Part shown: in pieces, positions 6,756 to 13,436 of the stretch | Layout of the letters: the number at the start of each line of letters is the position of its first letter | Position numbering within the stretch: the stretch's first letter is position 1 | Assembly: GCA_945874815.1 (NCBI GenBank) | Contig: CAMCIE010000012.1 | Span: 1-13,436, forward strand | Length of the DNA: 13,436 nucleotides | Origin: an uncultured Bacteroidales bacterium | Lineage (GTDB): Bacteria; Bacteroidota; Bacteroidia; Bacteroidales; UBA932 | Reading direction: 5' to 3' | Made by a program: the position numbers and the translations under genes | Notes under the pieces: model-generated | What the model saw: the letters and a program-made list of their open reading frames with translations, nothing else | Database searches by the model: none | What the model was told of the DNA's origin: nothing

Positions 6756-7675
6756 TATTTATTCACCTGGAATTTGGTGCATCCATCTTCGAAATAAGCA
6801 ACAATCTGGTGGGCTGCAGCGAGTCCGGCATTGATATTGGCTTCGAGGGTCTCGGCTCCCATCTTCTTTGAAGTGGCGAAAACCCTGTTTCCGAACTTCT
6901 CATTCAATTCATCCTGGCATGCGGCAGCAACATCAGTAACGTATTTCAAATCAGGCCTTTCCTCAAGTACCTTTATGAGTTCAGGTTCATTGATAACCTC
7001 TTTGCGGGCTGTGTTTACAAGGCATCCGCCCTTTGGCATCCTTGAAATAAGGTCATATCCGATTGAACCTTTGGTCTGTGGGGTTGCAGGAATGTGGAGA
7101 GATATGAAATCGCAGCTTGAATACATCTGCTCAAGTGACTCGGCAGGAGTTACACCTTCATCTTTGATTCTTTCCACAGGAATGAATGGGTCGAAAGCCA
7201 TTACGTTCATACCCAGTGCCTTAGCCTTCATGGCCACGAGCCTTCCAACATTTCCGTAAGCCTGGATACCGACAGTCTTGCACATAATTTCATGTCCTGT
7301 GCCGGGAGTGAAGCAATTGCGGGACATATATATCATCATTGCGATGGCAAGCTCAGCCACAGCATTCGAATTCTGCCCTGGAGTGTTCATTGCAACAATG
7401 CCCCTACGAGTGCAGGCGTCAAGGTCAAGATTGTCATAACCGGCACCGGCACGCACAACTATTTTCAGCTTTCCGGCAGCTTCAATCACATCCGCTGTCA
7501 CCTTGTCGGACCTGACAATCAGAGCATCAGCATCCGCCACCGCCTCAATCAGCTGTGCCTTGTCCGTATATTTTTCCAAAAGTGCAAACTCGTGTCCTGC
7601 ACTTTCGATGATTTTGCGTATGTCGTTAACTGCAACAGCTGCAAATGGTTTTTCTGTTGCTACAAGAACTTTCAT
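6755..7675 (-). CDS. serA: D-3-phosphoglycerate dehydrogenase, short form with lysine in place of the catalytic histidine
   Basis: A 306-residue D-2-hydroxyacid dehydrogenase that oxidises 3-phosphoglycerate to 3-phosphohydroxypyruvate, the first step of serine synthesis. The NAD-binding motif is GIQAYGNVG (136-144), followed by an acidic residue at the end of the next strand (AFDPF, Asp162). The substrate loop VRAGAGYDNLD is at 74-84, NTPGQNSNAVAELA at 97-110, and the active-site Arg is in NTARKEVI (Arg224). Where most family members have TPHxGxxT with the catalytic His, this one has ATSKKMGAET (267-276), placing lysine at that site. This matches the type IIIK enzymes described for Entamoeba histolytica and Bacteroides. 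There are no C-terminal ACT or ASB domains, so serine feedback through an ACT domain is not expected. serC lies 26 bp upstream in the same run and performs the next step. Confidence 0.94.
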   Translation of the reverse strand: MKVLVATEKPFAAVAVNDIRKIIESAGHEFALLEKYTDKAQLIEAVADADALIVRSDKVTADVIEAAGKLKIVVRAGAGYDNLDLDACTRRGIVAMNTPGQNSNAVAELAIAMMIYMSRNCFTPGTGHEIMCKTVGIQAYGNVGRLVAMKAKALGMNVMAFDPFIPVERIKDEGVTPAESLEQMYSSCDFISLHIPATPQTKGSIGYDLISRMPKGGCLVNTARKEVINEPELIKVLEERPDLKYVTDVAAACQDELNEKFGNRVFATSKKMGAETLEANINAGLAAAHQIVAYFEDGCTKFQVNK

Positions 7676-7701
7676 AATCCTTATATTTATATGTATTCCA
7701 C

Positions 7702-8775
7702 TTATTTCTTGAGTTGTTCAAATTCTCTCATGCAATCAACCAGAGCCTGGACGCTTTCGATCGGACATGCATTGTAGATGGATGCCCTGAATCCTCCGAC
7801 AGACCTGTGGCCCTTGATTCCCATCATTCCCCTTGCTTTGGCAAAGGCCATGAATTCATCCTGGAGCTCTTCATATCCCGGAGCCATAACAAAGCAGACA
7901 TTCATGATGGACCTGTCCTCCTTGGCTGCAGTTCCCACAAAGAGCGGGTTGCGGTCAATCTCTCCGTAAAGCAGGTCGGCTTTTTCCTGATTGATCTTGT
8001 TGATAGCCTCGACTCCGCCTATTCCCTTGAGCCACTTGAGGGTCTCGTTCATGACATAGATTGCGAAGACCGGAGGGGTGTTGAACATGGATTTTCCGTC
8101 GATATGGGTACGGAGGTCGAGCATGGTAGGGATGTAATGGCTCACCTTTCCAAGCAGGTCGCGACGGACGATGGCGAAAGCCACACCGGCAGGACCGACG
8201 TTCTTCTGGGCACCGCCATAAATCATGGCATATTTGCTGACATCCACCGGACGGCTCATGATATCCGACGACATATCGGCAATCAGCGGAACCGGACTGT
8301 CGATATCCTCGCGGATTTCAGTACCATAAATGGTGTTATTTGTAGTGATATGGAAATAATCCAAGTCTGCCGGAATCTCGTAACCTTTTGGAATATAGGA
8401 GAATGTCTTGTCTGCAGAAGACGCGATTGCGTATGCTTCTCCCAGTCCCCTGGCTTCTTTCAAAGCCTTCTTGGCCCATACTCCGGTTTCAAGATATGCG
8501 GCCTTTTTCTCGAGGAAATTCATTGCCACATAGAGGAAGCACATGCTGGCTCCGCCGGGCAGGAAAAGTATTTCATAGTCATCTGGAATGTTCAGGAGTT
8601 CGCGCCAGAGCGATCGGCACTCATCCATTACGCTTTCCCACTCCTTTGTCCTGTGAGAAATGGAGATTACAGGCAGGCCTGTACCTTTGAAATCCTTCAG
8701 CGCTTCGATGGTTTTGTCTATCGCTTCCTGGGGCAGGATGCAAGGTCCTGCAGTGAAATTGTGAACTTTTTTCAT
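7702..8775 (-). CDS. serC: Phosphoserine aminotransferase
   Basis: A 357-residue class V PLP aminotransferase that converts 3-phosphohydroxypyruvate and glutamate to O-phosphoserine; the family can also act in pyridoxal-phosphate synthesis. Signatures: [15 protein letters not shown] at the N-terminus (5-19), SISHRTKEW (38-46), [11 protein letters not shown] (70-80), [10 protein letters not shown] (144-153), [13 protein letters not shown] (167-179), the PLP lysine in [12 protein letters not shown] (Lys191), and the C-terminal [15 protein letters not shown]. Length and motifs are normal. The start at 8775 gives MKKVHNF, the expected N-terminus. serA follows after 26 bp; pyrI lies 48 bp upstream. 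That 48-bp gap holds TACCTTTA (minus, 8814 to 8807), one base off a -7 box, so a weak internal promoter is possible but no -33 element is visible. Confidence 0.96.
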   Translation of the reverse strand: MKKVHNFTAGPCILPQEAIDKTIEALKDFKGTGLPVISISHRTKEWESVMDECRSLWRELLNIPDDYEILFLPGGASMCFLYVAMNFLEKKAAYLETGVWAKKALKEARGLGEAYAIASSADKTFSYIPKGYEIPADLDYFHITTNNTIYGTEIREDIDSPVPLIADMSSDIMSRPVDVSKYAMIYGGAQKNVGPAGVAFAIVRRDLLGKVSHYIPTMLDLRTHIDGKSMFNTPPVFAIYVMNETLKWLKGIGGVEAINKINQEKADLLYGEIDRNPLFVGTAAKEDRSIMNVCFVMAPGYEELQDEFMAFAKARGMMGIKGHRSVGGFRASIYNACPIESVQALVDCMREFEQLKK

Positions 8776-8823
8776 GACTTCTTAATGTTTATAACCAATT
8801 TGCCGATAAAGGTAATAAATTAT

Positions 8824-9288
8824 TTATAAAATCCCTCTTGTATCTGAAATTTTTTCGCAATAATGGCATAAAAGTGATATTTCGTTACCATTATCTATTG
8901 TAGTGAATCTTGTTTTTATAGGCTGATGGTTGGTGATGCATTTAGGGTTCATGCATTTGGCAATGCCTATAATCTCCGATGGCATGGTGAGTGTCTTTTT
9001 TTCCACCACCTTGAAATCCCTTATGATATTTACAGTAGCGTTCGGAGCTATGAGCGCAAGCTTGTTCAGCTGCTCATCTTCGAAAAATTTGTCGGCAATC
9101 TTGATGATGCCTTTCTTGCCCTGTGCTTTGCTTGAGAGGTTGATGCCGATGGTAATCCTGTTGTCCACCCCTTTGAGGTTGAGAATGTCGAGAGCCTTGT
9201 AAACCACCTCGGCAGGAATATGGTCCAGGACAGTACCGTTTTCCAATGCGCTGACAAGCAGCTTTGTGTCATTTATATTGTTTTCCAT
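8824..9288 (-). CDS. pyrI: Aspartate carbamoyltransferase regulatory subunit
   Basis: A 154-residue PyrI. The N-terminal nucleotide-binding domain carries ALENGTVLDHIPAE (14-27), ITIGINLSSK (45-54) and GKKGIIKIADKFF (57-69). The C-terminal zinc domain has all four cysteines in the usual spacing: C112, C117, C141 and C144 (CMNPKC and CHYC). PyrI dimers bind CTP, UTP and ATP and confer allosteric control on PyrB trimers, setting pyrimidine synthesis to the nucleotide pool. I start at ATG 9288 (MENNINDTKL) because this gives about the usual distance to the GTVLDHIP motif; ATG 9300 would add four residues and is possible. It lies 40 bp downstream of pyrB in the standard pyrB-pyrI order. Confidence 0.94.
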   Translation of the reverse strand: MENNINDTKLLVSALENGTVLDHIPAEVVYKALDILNLKGVDNRITIGINLSSKAQGKKGIIKIADKFFEDEQLNKLALIAPNATVNIIRDFKVVEKKTLTMPSEIIGIAKCMNPKCITNHQPIKTRFTTIDNGNEISLLCHYCEKISDTRGIL

Positions 9289-9328
9289 AAGATTGTGCAT
9301 TTGAATCAATTGAAATTTACAGGGAGGC

Positions 9329-10237
9329 CTATCTGTATCCGAGCAGATAAGAAATGATGGCCATCCTCACATAAAGACCGTTCTCAGCCTGCTTGAAATA
9401 ATATGCATAAGGAGTGTCGTCCACATCCTGGTCGATTTCGGTGATACGTGGAAGCGGATGCAGAATTTTCATGCCAGGTTTGACATTGTCCAGCATTGAG
9501 GCCGTAAGCCTGTACACATCCTTTACCCTCTCATATTCCATCGGGTCGGTGAATCTTTCCTGCTGCACCCTTGTCATATATAATATGTCACAGTCGTTCA
9601 GATGTTCCTCAAGGGAATCGGTCTCTTCATATTTGATTCCTTTGCAATCCAGGAAAGTCTTGTATTCTTTCGGCATTTTCAGCTCATCGGGGGAGGTGAA
9701 AATGAATTTTGTCTTGAAATGCGACATTGCCTGGAGCAGGGAGTGGGTGGTCCTTCCATATTTGAGGTCTCCCACCATGTTGATTGTCAGGCCGTCGAGT
9801 GTTCCCTGGGTTTGCATGATTGAGTACAGGTCAAGCAGGGTCTGGGAAGGATGCTGGTTGGCACCGTCGCCGGCATTGACCACAGGAACGGAGGCTACCT
9901 CGGAGGCATATCTCGAACTGCCTTCAAGCGGGTGTCTCATGACAATCATGTCCACATAGTTGGAAACCATCTTGATGGTGTCCTTGAGTGTCTCGCCCTT
10001 GCTCTGGCTGGTGTTCGATGCGTCAGAAAAACCGATGACCTTGGCACCGAGACGGTTTATGGCTGTCTCGAAACTCAGACGAGTTCTGGTCGAAGGCTCG
10101 AAGAAGAGGCTTGCTATTACCTTGCCTTCCAGAAAGTTCTGCACTTTGTTCTGCTCGAACTCCTTTGCTGTTTCCAGTACATGGAGGATTTCATCCTTTG
10201 TGAAATCTCCTATTGAAATCAAACTTTTCTTTGCCAT
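9329..10237 (-). CDS. pyrB: Aspartate carbamoyltransferase catalytic subunit
   Basis: A 302-residue ATCase catalytic chain that condenses carbamoyl phosphate with aspartate, the first committed step of pyrimidine synthesis. The carbamoyl-phosphate motif is [13 protein letters not shown] (45-57). Other family blocks are [11 protein letters not shown] (77-87), [11 protein letters not shown] (100-110), [18 protein letters not shown] (123-140), [13 protein letters not shown] (155-167), and near the end [23 protein letters not shown], which holds the HPLPR aspartate-binding loop. All expected active-site blocks are present. It starts 9 nt after the YigZ-family gene stop and precedes pyrI. TAACTTTA just upstream is one base off a -7 box, but no -33 element is seen, so read-through from the upstream promoter is the simpler view. 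Confidence 0.96.
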   Translation of the reverse strand: MAKKSLISIGDFTKDEILHVLETAKEFEQNKVQNFLEGKVIASLFFEPSTRTRLSFETAINRLGAKVIGFSDASNTSQSKGETLKDTIKMVSNYVDMIVMRHPLEGSSRYASEVASVPVVNAGDGANQHPSQTLLDLYSIMQTQGTLDGLTINMVGDLKYGRTTHSLLQAMSHFKTKFIFTSPDELKMPKEYKTFLDCKGIKYEETDSLEEHLNDCDILYMTRVQQERFTDPMEYERVKDVYRLTASMLDNVKPGMKILHPLPRITEIDQDVDDTPYAYYFKQAENGLYVRMAIISYLLGYR

Positions 10238-10246
10238 ATTTTAAAG

Positions 10247-10864
10247 TTACTGTATTTCTTCCACCCGGCAGCCTTCGACGTCCGACATCTTCTGCATGAA
10301 GCTCTCCACCAAAGTCAGCCTTACCACCGTATCCAGACTGCATTCCATGTCGAATCGCTGGTTGTTCTGCGGCAGTGCCATGTCCTTCATGACCTTCATC
10401 ACCGCATTCATGCTCATGTAGCCGAACACCACACGGAAATTCCTGGAGGCAATCTTTTCCACGATTTCGGCATTTGCTATCGCATCCGCCGTCGAAGTCT
10501 TGTATGCCCTGATAAGTCCCGGAATCCCCAGTTTGATACCGCCGAAATATCGTACTACGACAACGAGGATATCGCTCAGTCCGTTGGAGTCAATCTGTCC
10601 AAGAATCGGACGTCCTGAGGATCCTGAAGGCTCTCCGTCATCATTTGCCCTGAACTTGTCCCCCTTGTATCCAAGTCTGTAGGCATAGCAATGATGCCTC
10701 GCGTCGTAGTACTCTTTTTTAAGTGATGCGACGATTTCCTTGACCTGTTCTTCTGTTTCAACGGGATATGCCCGGGCAATGAATCTGCTTCCATTGTCCT
10801 TGAATAGACCATTCGCCTGTGCGGCGATGCTTTTATAAGAGTCCTGATTCTCCTGCTGGTTCAT
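10247..10864 (-). CDS. IMPACT/YigZ family protein (UPF0029)
   Basis: A 205-residue protein with the UPF0029 signature: DARHHCYAYRLG (54-65), NDDGEPSGSSGRPIL (74-88) and VVVVRYFGGIKLGIPGLIRAY (101-121). The C-terminal ~65 residues suit the smaller ferredoxin-like domain of YigZ (DUF1949-like). The family is related to eukaryotic IMPACT, which affects Gcn2 signalling; in bacteria its role is poorly defined, with suggested links to translation or proteolysis. I place the start at ATG 10864. An in-frame TTG at 10876 overlaps the -7 promoter box and is therefore unlikely. It is the first gene of the minus-strand run that continues with pyrB, pyrI, serC, serA and the DUF1015 gene. Family identification is confident, cellular function is not. 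Confidence 0.92.
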   Translation of the reverse strand: MNQQENQDSYKSIAAQANGLFKDNGSRFIARAYPVETEEQVKEIVASLKKEYYDARHHCYAYRLGYKGDKFRANDDGEPSGSSGRPILGQIDSNGLSDILVVVVRYFGGIKLGIPGLIRAYKTSTADAIANAEIVEKIASRNFRVVFGYMSMNAVMKVMKDMALPQNNQRFDMECSLDTVVRLTLVESFMQKMSDVEGCRVEEIQ

Positions 10865-10873
10865 ACGTAGATT

Positions 10874-10905
10874 CAAAAGTAGTGTTTTTTCGGATGAAAT
10901 TGAAA
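10874..10905 (-). promoter_or_regulatory. Putative promoter of the YigZ-pyrBI-serCA-DUF1015 unit
   Basis: On the minus strand TACTTTTG (10881 to 10874) matches TAnnTTTG exactly. TTTC (10905 to 10902), 20 bp upstream, is a three-of-four -33 element, the same pattern as at recJ. Only 9 nt separate the box from the ATG at 10864, giving a leader of roughly 6 nt. No operator or pyrimidine-responsive leader can fit in so short a transcript head, so control of pyrB by a classical leader attenuator at this promoter looks unlikely. Confidence 0.55.
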
Positions 10906-10934
10906 TTTAAGTGAGAATTTGTTGCAAAAATTGC

Positions 10935-10942
10935 TACCTTTG
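10935..10942 (+). promoter_or_regulatory. Putative -7 element of the ORF3-like gene and miaA
   Basis: TACCTTTG at 10935-10942 matches TAnnTTTG. No convincing -33 TTTG lies 19-21 bp upstream; the nearest TTTG, at 10918-10921, is too close (13 bp). A start near 10946 would give a leader of about 64 nt before the ATG at 11010. It is divergent from the YigZ-family promoter, with about 50 bp between the two -7 boxes. Confidence 0.45.
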
Positions 10943-10951
10943 GCACCGCTT

Positions 10952-10968
10952 CAGGGCGCTGAGCCCTG
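10952..10968 (+). other. Small leader hairpin followed by a T-rich stretch
   Basis: CAGGGC (10952-10957) and GCCCTG (10963-10968) pair around the 5-nt loop GCTGA within the inferred leader of the ORF3-like gene, and TATTTTGT follows. The shape is that of a weak attenuator, but the stem is only 6 bp and the T-run is short, so a role is uncertain. Confidence 0.3.
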
Positions 10969-11009
10969 TATTTTGTCTAACGAACAAGGCTTAACAATTA
11001 AAAATCACT

Positions 11010-11552
11010 ATGATACTGAAATATAGAGTTTCACTCCCCGGATTGAAGGGATTTGCAAGAGTATATGAGGTAAAGGGCAGTTCGTCTCTTTATACATTCC
11101 ACAAGCAGATGCGTTCGGATATGGACTTTCCTCAGGACCAGATTGTACTTTTCAAGGCATTCGATGCAGACGGCGCTGTTTCTGCCCGCTATTCATTATG
11201 TGACATGGGCGCAGGTACGATGGATGAAGTTACTCTTGAGCAGTGCCATAAAAAGGGCGAGGATTCCTTCGTTTATTTCTACGATACCACCAATGTAAAA
11301 AGTGTGCTTGTCAATTTCGAAGGCGAGGCTCAGGCCCGCAAGGGTGTAATCTATCCTTTGCTGGTTGAGTCAAAAGGACCGAATCCAATCGAGTTTGAAA
11401 ATGGTTATGTGGCTTTCGAGGACCTGCCTGACGACAAGAAGAAAAAGATTTCAGACGATGATTTCGACGATGACGATATCGATGACGAGGATGATGATGA
11501 CACCGATGACGACACCGCAGAAATCTATGACGAGGATGAAGACGACGAATAA
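11010..11552 (+). CDS. pRiA4b ORF-3-like protein with a highly acidic C-terminal tail
   Basis: A 180-residue protein. The first ~140 residues resemble the pRiA4b ORF-3 fold (also named IS1096-passenger or TnpR-like): YRVSLPGLKGFARVYEVKGS near the N-terminus, LYTFHKQM, LFKAFDADG (47-55), CDMGAGTMDEVTLEQ (64-78), FVYFYDTT, and VNFEGEAQARKGVIYPLLVES (101-121). The family has no established function, and despite the name nothing here suggests a mobile element. After a basic run KKKK (143-146) the tail is extreme: of residues 149-180, 25 of 32 are Asp or Glu. Such a tail could mimic nucleic acid or bind basic partners, which is inference. No signal peptide is seen. Its final 17 nt overlap the start of miaA in another frame, so translation of the two is probably coupled. 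Confidence 0.75.
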   Translation: MILKYRVSLPGLKGFARVYEVKGSSSLYTFHKQMRSDMDFPQDQIVLFKAFDADGAVSARYSLCDMGAGTMDEVTLEQCHKKGEDSFVYFYDTTNVKSVLVNFEGEAQARKGVIYPLLVESKGPNPIEFENGYVAFEDLPDDKKKKISDDDFDDDDIDDEDDDDTDDDTAEIYDEDEDDE

Positions 11553-12453
11553 GCTGATAATAATCCTGGGACCTACAGCCGTCGGCAAGACAGATTTCAG
11601 CATTGAGACAGCTCTTGGATACGGCTCTCCTGTGATTTCGTGCGATTCCCGTCAGATATACAAGGAAATGTCAATCGGCACGGCCGTGCCTTCGCCGGAG
11701 CAGCTTGCTGCTGTCCGGCATTATTTTATTCAGTCCCATCCCGTGGACCAGCTATATACTGCGGGCATGTATGAGATTGAAGCTCTGAAACTTATCAGGG
11801 AACTGTTCGCTCAGGGACACGAAACTCTGGTCATGGCGGGGGGCTCCGGATTCTACATAGATGCCCTTGTAAATGGTCTGGATGATTTCCCGGCTGCTGA
11901 CCTTGAACTTAGGGATGAACTTACACGTCGCCTGAAGGAGGAGGGGGTGGAATCCCTCAGACTGGAGCTGAAGGCCATGGACCCCGTAAGTTACAATACA
12001 ATCGACATAGCAAACGGCCAGAGGGTGGTCCGTGCCCTTGAGGTGTGTCTTGCCACCGGCCGGCCGTTCTCTTCTTTCAAGACTTCTCCAAACAGGAAAC
12101 GTGAGTTTGAAATCGAGAAAATCGGGCTTACAAGGCCAAGGGACGTGCTTTACGACAGGATCAACAGGCGCGTCGTGCAGATGATTGATGACGGTCTGGT
12201 TGAGGAAGTGCGTTCGCTTCAGAGATGGCGTAACCTTGCAGCTCTGCAGACTGTAGGATATAAGGAAATATTTCAATTGTTTGACTATCAGGCAGGTCTG
12301 GTACCTGAACAAGAGCCCGGCACTCCTGGAGACGGGCCAGTAAAGACTTTGGACAGGGCAGTGGAACTCATCCAGCGTAATACCAGGCACTATGCCAAGA
12401 GACAGCTGTCTTATTGGAACAGGGATAAATCCATCCGCTGGATGGAACTGTAG
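11536..12453 (+). CDS. miaA: tRNA dimethylallyltransferase
   Basis: A 305-residue MiaA, normal for the family. It transfers a dimethylallyl group to N6 of A37 in tRNAs reading UNN codons, the first step toward ms2i6A. Motifs: P-loop GPTAVGKTD (12-20), SCDSRQIYKEMSIGTA (35-50), HYFIQSHPVDQLYTAGMYE (62-80), MAGGSGFYIDAL (100-111), NGQRVVRALEV (160-170), QTVGYKEIFQLFD (238-250) and the C-terminal TRHYAKRQLSYWNRD (283-297). The start at 11536 puts the P-loop at the usual distance from the N-terminus; the frame is open further upstream to 11365, but that part is the acidic-tail gene read in another frame and is not MiaA-like. A Gly/Pro-rich insert at about 251-272 (EQEPGTPGDGP) makes the loop before the last helix longer than usual. 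Confidence 0.95.
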   Translation: MKTTNKLIIILGPTAVGKTDFSIETALGYGSPVISCDSRQIYKEMSIGTAVPSPEQLAAVRHYFIQSHPVDQLYTAGMYEIEALKLIRELFAQGHETLVMAGGSGFYIDALVNGLDDFPAADLELRDELTRRLKEEGVESLRLELKAMDPVSYNTIDIANGQRVVRALEVCLATGRPFSSFKTSPNRKREFEIEKIGLTRPRDVLYDRINRRVVQMIDDGLVEEVRSLQRWRNLAALQTVGYKEIFQLFDYQAGLVPEQEPGTPGDGPVKTLDRAVELIQRNTRHYAKRQLSYWNRDKSIRWMEL

Positions 12454-12454
12454 G

Positions 12455-12494
12455 GCCAATGCCATTTCCGCATTCGCGGAAAAGATCAATTGGC
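12455..12494. terminator. Nested inverted repeat between convergent miaA and recQ
   Basis: In the 32-bp gap, TTTCCGC (12465-12471) and GCGGAAA (12476-12482) form a 7-bp stem around ATTC. An outer pair GCCAAT (12455-12460) and ATTGGC (12489-12494) encloses it and reaches into the last recQ codons. Neither strand has a strong U-tract after the stem, so this is at best a modest terminator. Its place between two stop codons supports termination or 3'-end protection. Confidence 0.45.
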
Positions 12495-13436
12495 GACCTC
12501 ACAGAGGAATTTGATACGCACAAGACGGACTTCCATCTCGTCATAATCACTGCCGAGCTCCTCCATGGCAGCTTCGAGAGAGTCAGACTCAGCATCCTCC
12601 TTGAAATAGTCGTAGATTTCCTCCACCACATCCTCATCGAGATTCTGGTCGATGTAATAGTCAAGATTCAACTTGGTTCCGGAGAAGACGATGGCCTCAA
12701 TCTCGTTCATAAGTTCTTCCATGTCAAGGCCTTTGGCATCTGCAATGTCTTCAAGCGGGAGCTTCCTGTCCACGCTCTGTATGATGAATACCTTGTTGGC
12801 GGACTTGTTGACTATGGATTTGACTACGAAGTCATCAGGTCGGATAATCTCATTTTCTTCGACATACTTCGCAATCAGCGACATGAACTCTTTTCCGAAC
12901 TTCCTGGCCTTTCCTTCTCCGACACCCTGACAATTCTTCAATTCATCGATGGTTATAGGATAGGTAATGGACATATCCTCAAGCGACTGGTCGGAGAAAA
13001 TGACCCAAGGCTGGAGCTTGAGCTTGCGTGACAGATCCTTGCGTAAGTCCTTCAGCATCGCCAGAAGCTGCTCGTCACCACCTCCTCCTCCACGCACGGC
13101 ACCGGCCTGATTCATGGCATCGTCATCATCATCCTCTCCTTCTGCGAACACCCTGTCTTCGGTAAGCATGAGGGTATATGGCTTCTCAAAGAATTCCTCT
13201 CCTTTGTCAGTAACGCTTATAAGTCCGTATGATTCAATGTCTTTGTCAAGAAGATGAAGAATCATGCCCTGATGTATCACCGCATCCCAGAACCTTACCG
13301 AATGTTCCTTTCCGGCTCCGAAGAATTCAAGTTTGTCGTGTTTGTATGATTTGATGATGGCATTGGCTTCACCGGCAAGAATGTTTGCAAGGTGTTCCAT
13401 CTTAAAATGCTCCGGAAGTGATTTTATGAGCTCGAT
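12486..13436 (-). CDS. recQ: ATP-dependent DNA helicase RecQ (C-terminal part, cut by the window edge)
   Basis: The frame is open from the right edge to the TGA at 12486-12488, giving 316 residues; the helicase core lies outside the window. Numbering from the edge, residues 1-95 are the RQC winged-helix region (ILAGEANAIIKSYKHDKLEFFGAGKE, FWDAVIHQGMI, KDIESYGLISVTDKGEEF). Residues 99-122 are a low-complexity linker with a five-Asp run and a five-Gly run. HRDC follows at about 124-192 (LRKDLSRKLKLQPWVIFSDQSLEDMS, ELKNCQGVGEGKARKFGKEF). The last ~115 residues form a helix-rich acidic tail, fitting the helix-turn-helix extension seen on Bacteroidota RecQ proteins. RecQ unwinds DNA 3'-5' in recombination and fork repair. 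The ATG at 13400 is internal and not the start. Confidence 0.9.
   Translation of the reverse strand: MELIKSLPEHFKMEHLANILAGEANAIIKSYKHDKLEFFGAGKEHSVRFWDAVIHQGMILHLLDKDIESYGLISVTDKGEEFFEKPYTLMLTEDRVFAEGEDDDDDAMNQAGAVRGGGGGDEQLLAMLKDLRKDLSRKLKLQPWVIFSDQSLEDMSITYPITIDELKNCQGVGEGKARKFGKEFMSLIAKYVEENEIIRPDDFVVKSIVNKSANKVFIIQSVDRKLPLEDIADAKGLDMEELMNEIEAIVFSGTKLNLDYYIDQNLDEDVVEEIYDYFKEDAESDSLEAAMEELGSDYDEMEVRLVRIKFLCEVAN

Noticed and set aside
8807..8814. TACCTTTA as an internal serC promoter (minus strand)
   Set aside because: One mismatch in the -7 box and no matching -33 element; kept only as a weak possibility.
7714..8829. A 371-codon open frame on the plus strand opposite serC
   Set aside because: It is the antisense of a well-supported serC gene, shows no recognisable protein family, and crosses the serC start region. 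Long antisense frames are expected opposite codon-biased genes.
10242..10249. TAACTTTA as an internal pyrB promoter (minus strand)
   Set aside because: One mismatch to the -7 consensus and no -33 element about 20 bp upstream; it also contains the stop codon of the preceding gene.
10865..10876. TTG start for the YigZ-family gene
   Set aside because: It overlaps the -7 box TACTTTTG; ATG 10864 is the better start.
11365..11535. Upstream extension of miaA in the same frame
   Set aside because: The stretch is ATG-rich only because it reads the Asp-rich tail of the upstream gene in another frame; MiaA homology begins at KLIIILGPTAVGKT.
11010..11552. Mobile element, suggested by the IS1096-passenger/TnpR-like family name
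   Set aside because: There is no transposase, no terminal inverted repeats and no target duplication nearby, and the gene is embedded with miaA; the family name does not imply mobility.
11752..12489. A 245-codon minus-strand frame opposite miaA
   Set aside because: It overlaps the full set of MiaA motifs in antisense and has no family-like sequence.

Overview
The window looks like a chromosomal stretch from a member of the Bacteroidota, most likely order Bacteroidales. The grounds are: four divergent or upstream regions carrying the Bacteroides-type -7 element TAnnTTTG; almost no Shine-Dalgarno sequences in front of the genes; a short SerA with lysine at the catalytic-histidine position; and a PyrB/PyrI pair, a DUF1015 gene beside serC-serA, a RecQ with a long tail after HRDC, and an acidic pRiA4b-ORF3-like protein, which I recall as typical Bacteroidales gene content. 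No transposase, phage gene, CRISPR array, tRNA or rRNA was recognised.

Layout. (1) 1-513, minus: the N-terminal part of lysyl-tRNA synthetase, running off the left edge, with its promoter in the 220-bp divergent region 514-733. (2) 734-5393, plus: a tight four-gene run made of recJ, a compact ResB-like protein, a CcsA-like haem handling protein, and a membrane-anchored tri-haem cytochrome c peroxidase. The last three form a plausible functional unit: ResB/CcsA (System II) attaches haem to CXXCH motifs outside the cytoplasmic membrane, and the peroxidase is a three-CXXCH client. (3) 5392-5440: a strong inverted repeat serving as terminator between convergent genes. (4) 10864 down to 5438, minus: a six-gene run IMPACT/YigZ-family protein, pyrB, pyrI, serC, serA, DUF1015, joining pyrimidine and serine biosynthesis in one apparent transcription unit. 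(5) 10865-11009: a divergent promoter region. (6) 11010-12453, plus: a pRiA4b-ORF3-like protein with a very acidic tail, whose 3' end overlaps the start of miaA by 17 nt. (7) 12486-13436, minus: the C-terminal part of a RecQ helicase, running off the right edge and converging on miaA across a nested inverted repeat.

Most of the window is conserved housekeeping sequence and I did not find a convincing undescribed system. The points most worth following up are the DUF1015 protein with a DGHHR motif placed in a serine-biosynthesis operon, the lysine-type SerA, the recJ-ResB-CcsA-peroxidase linkage, promoters so close to start codons that recJ and the YigZ-family gene look leaderless, and a small REP-like repeat between serA and the DUF1015 gene.
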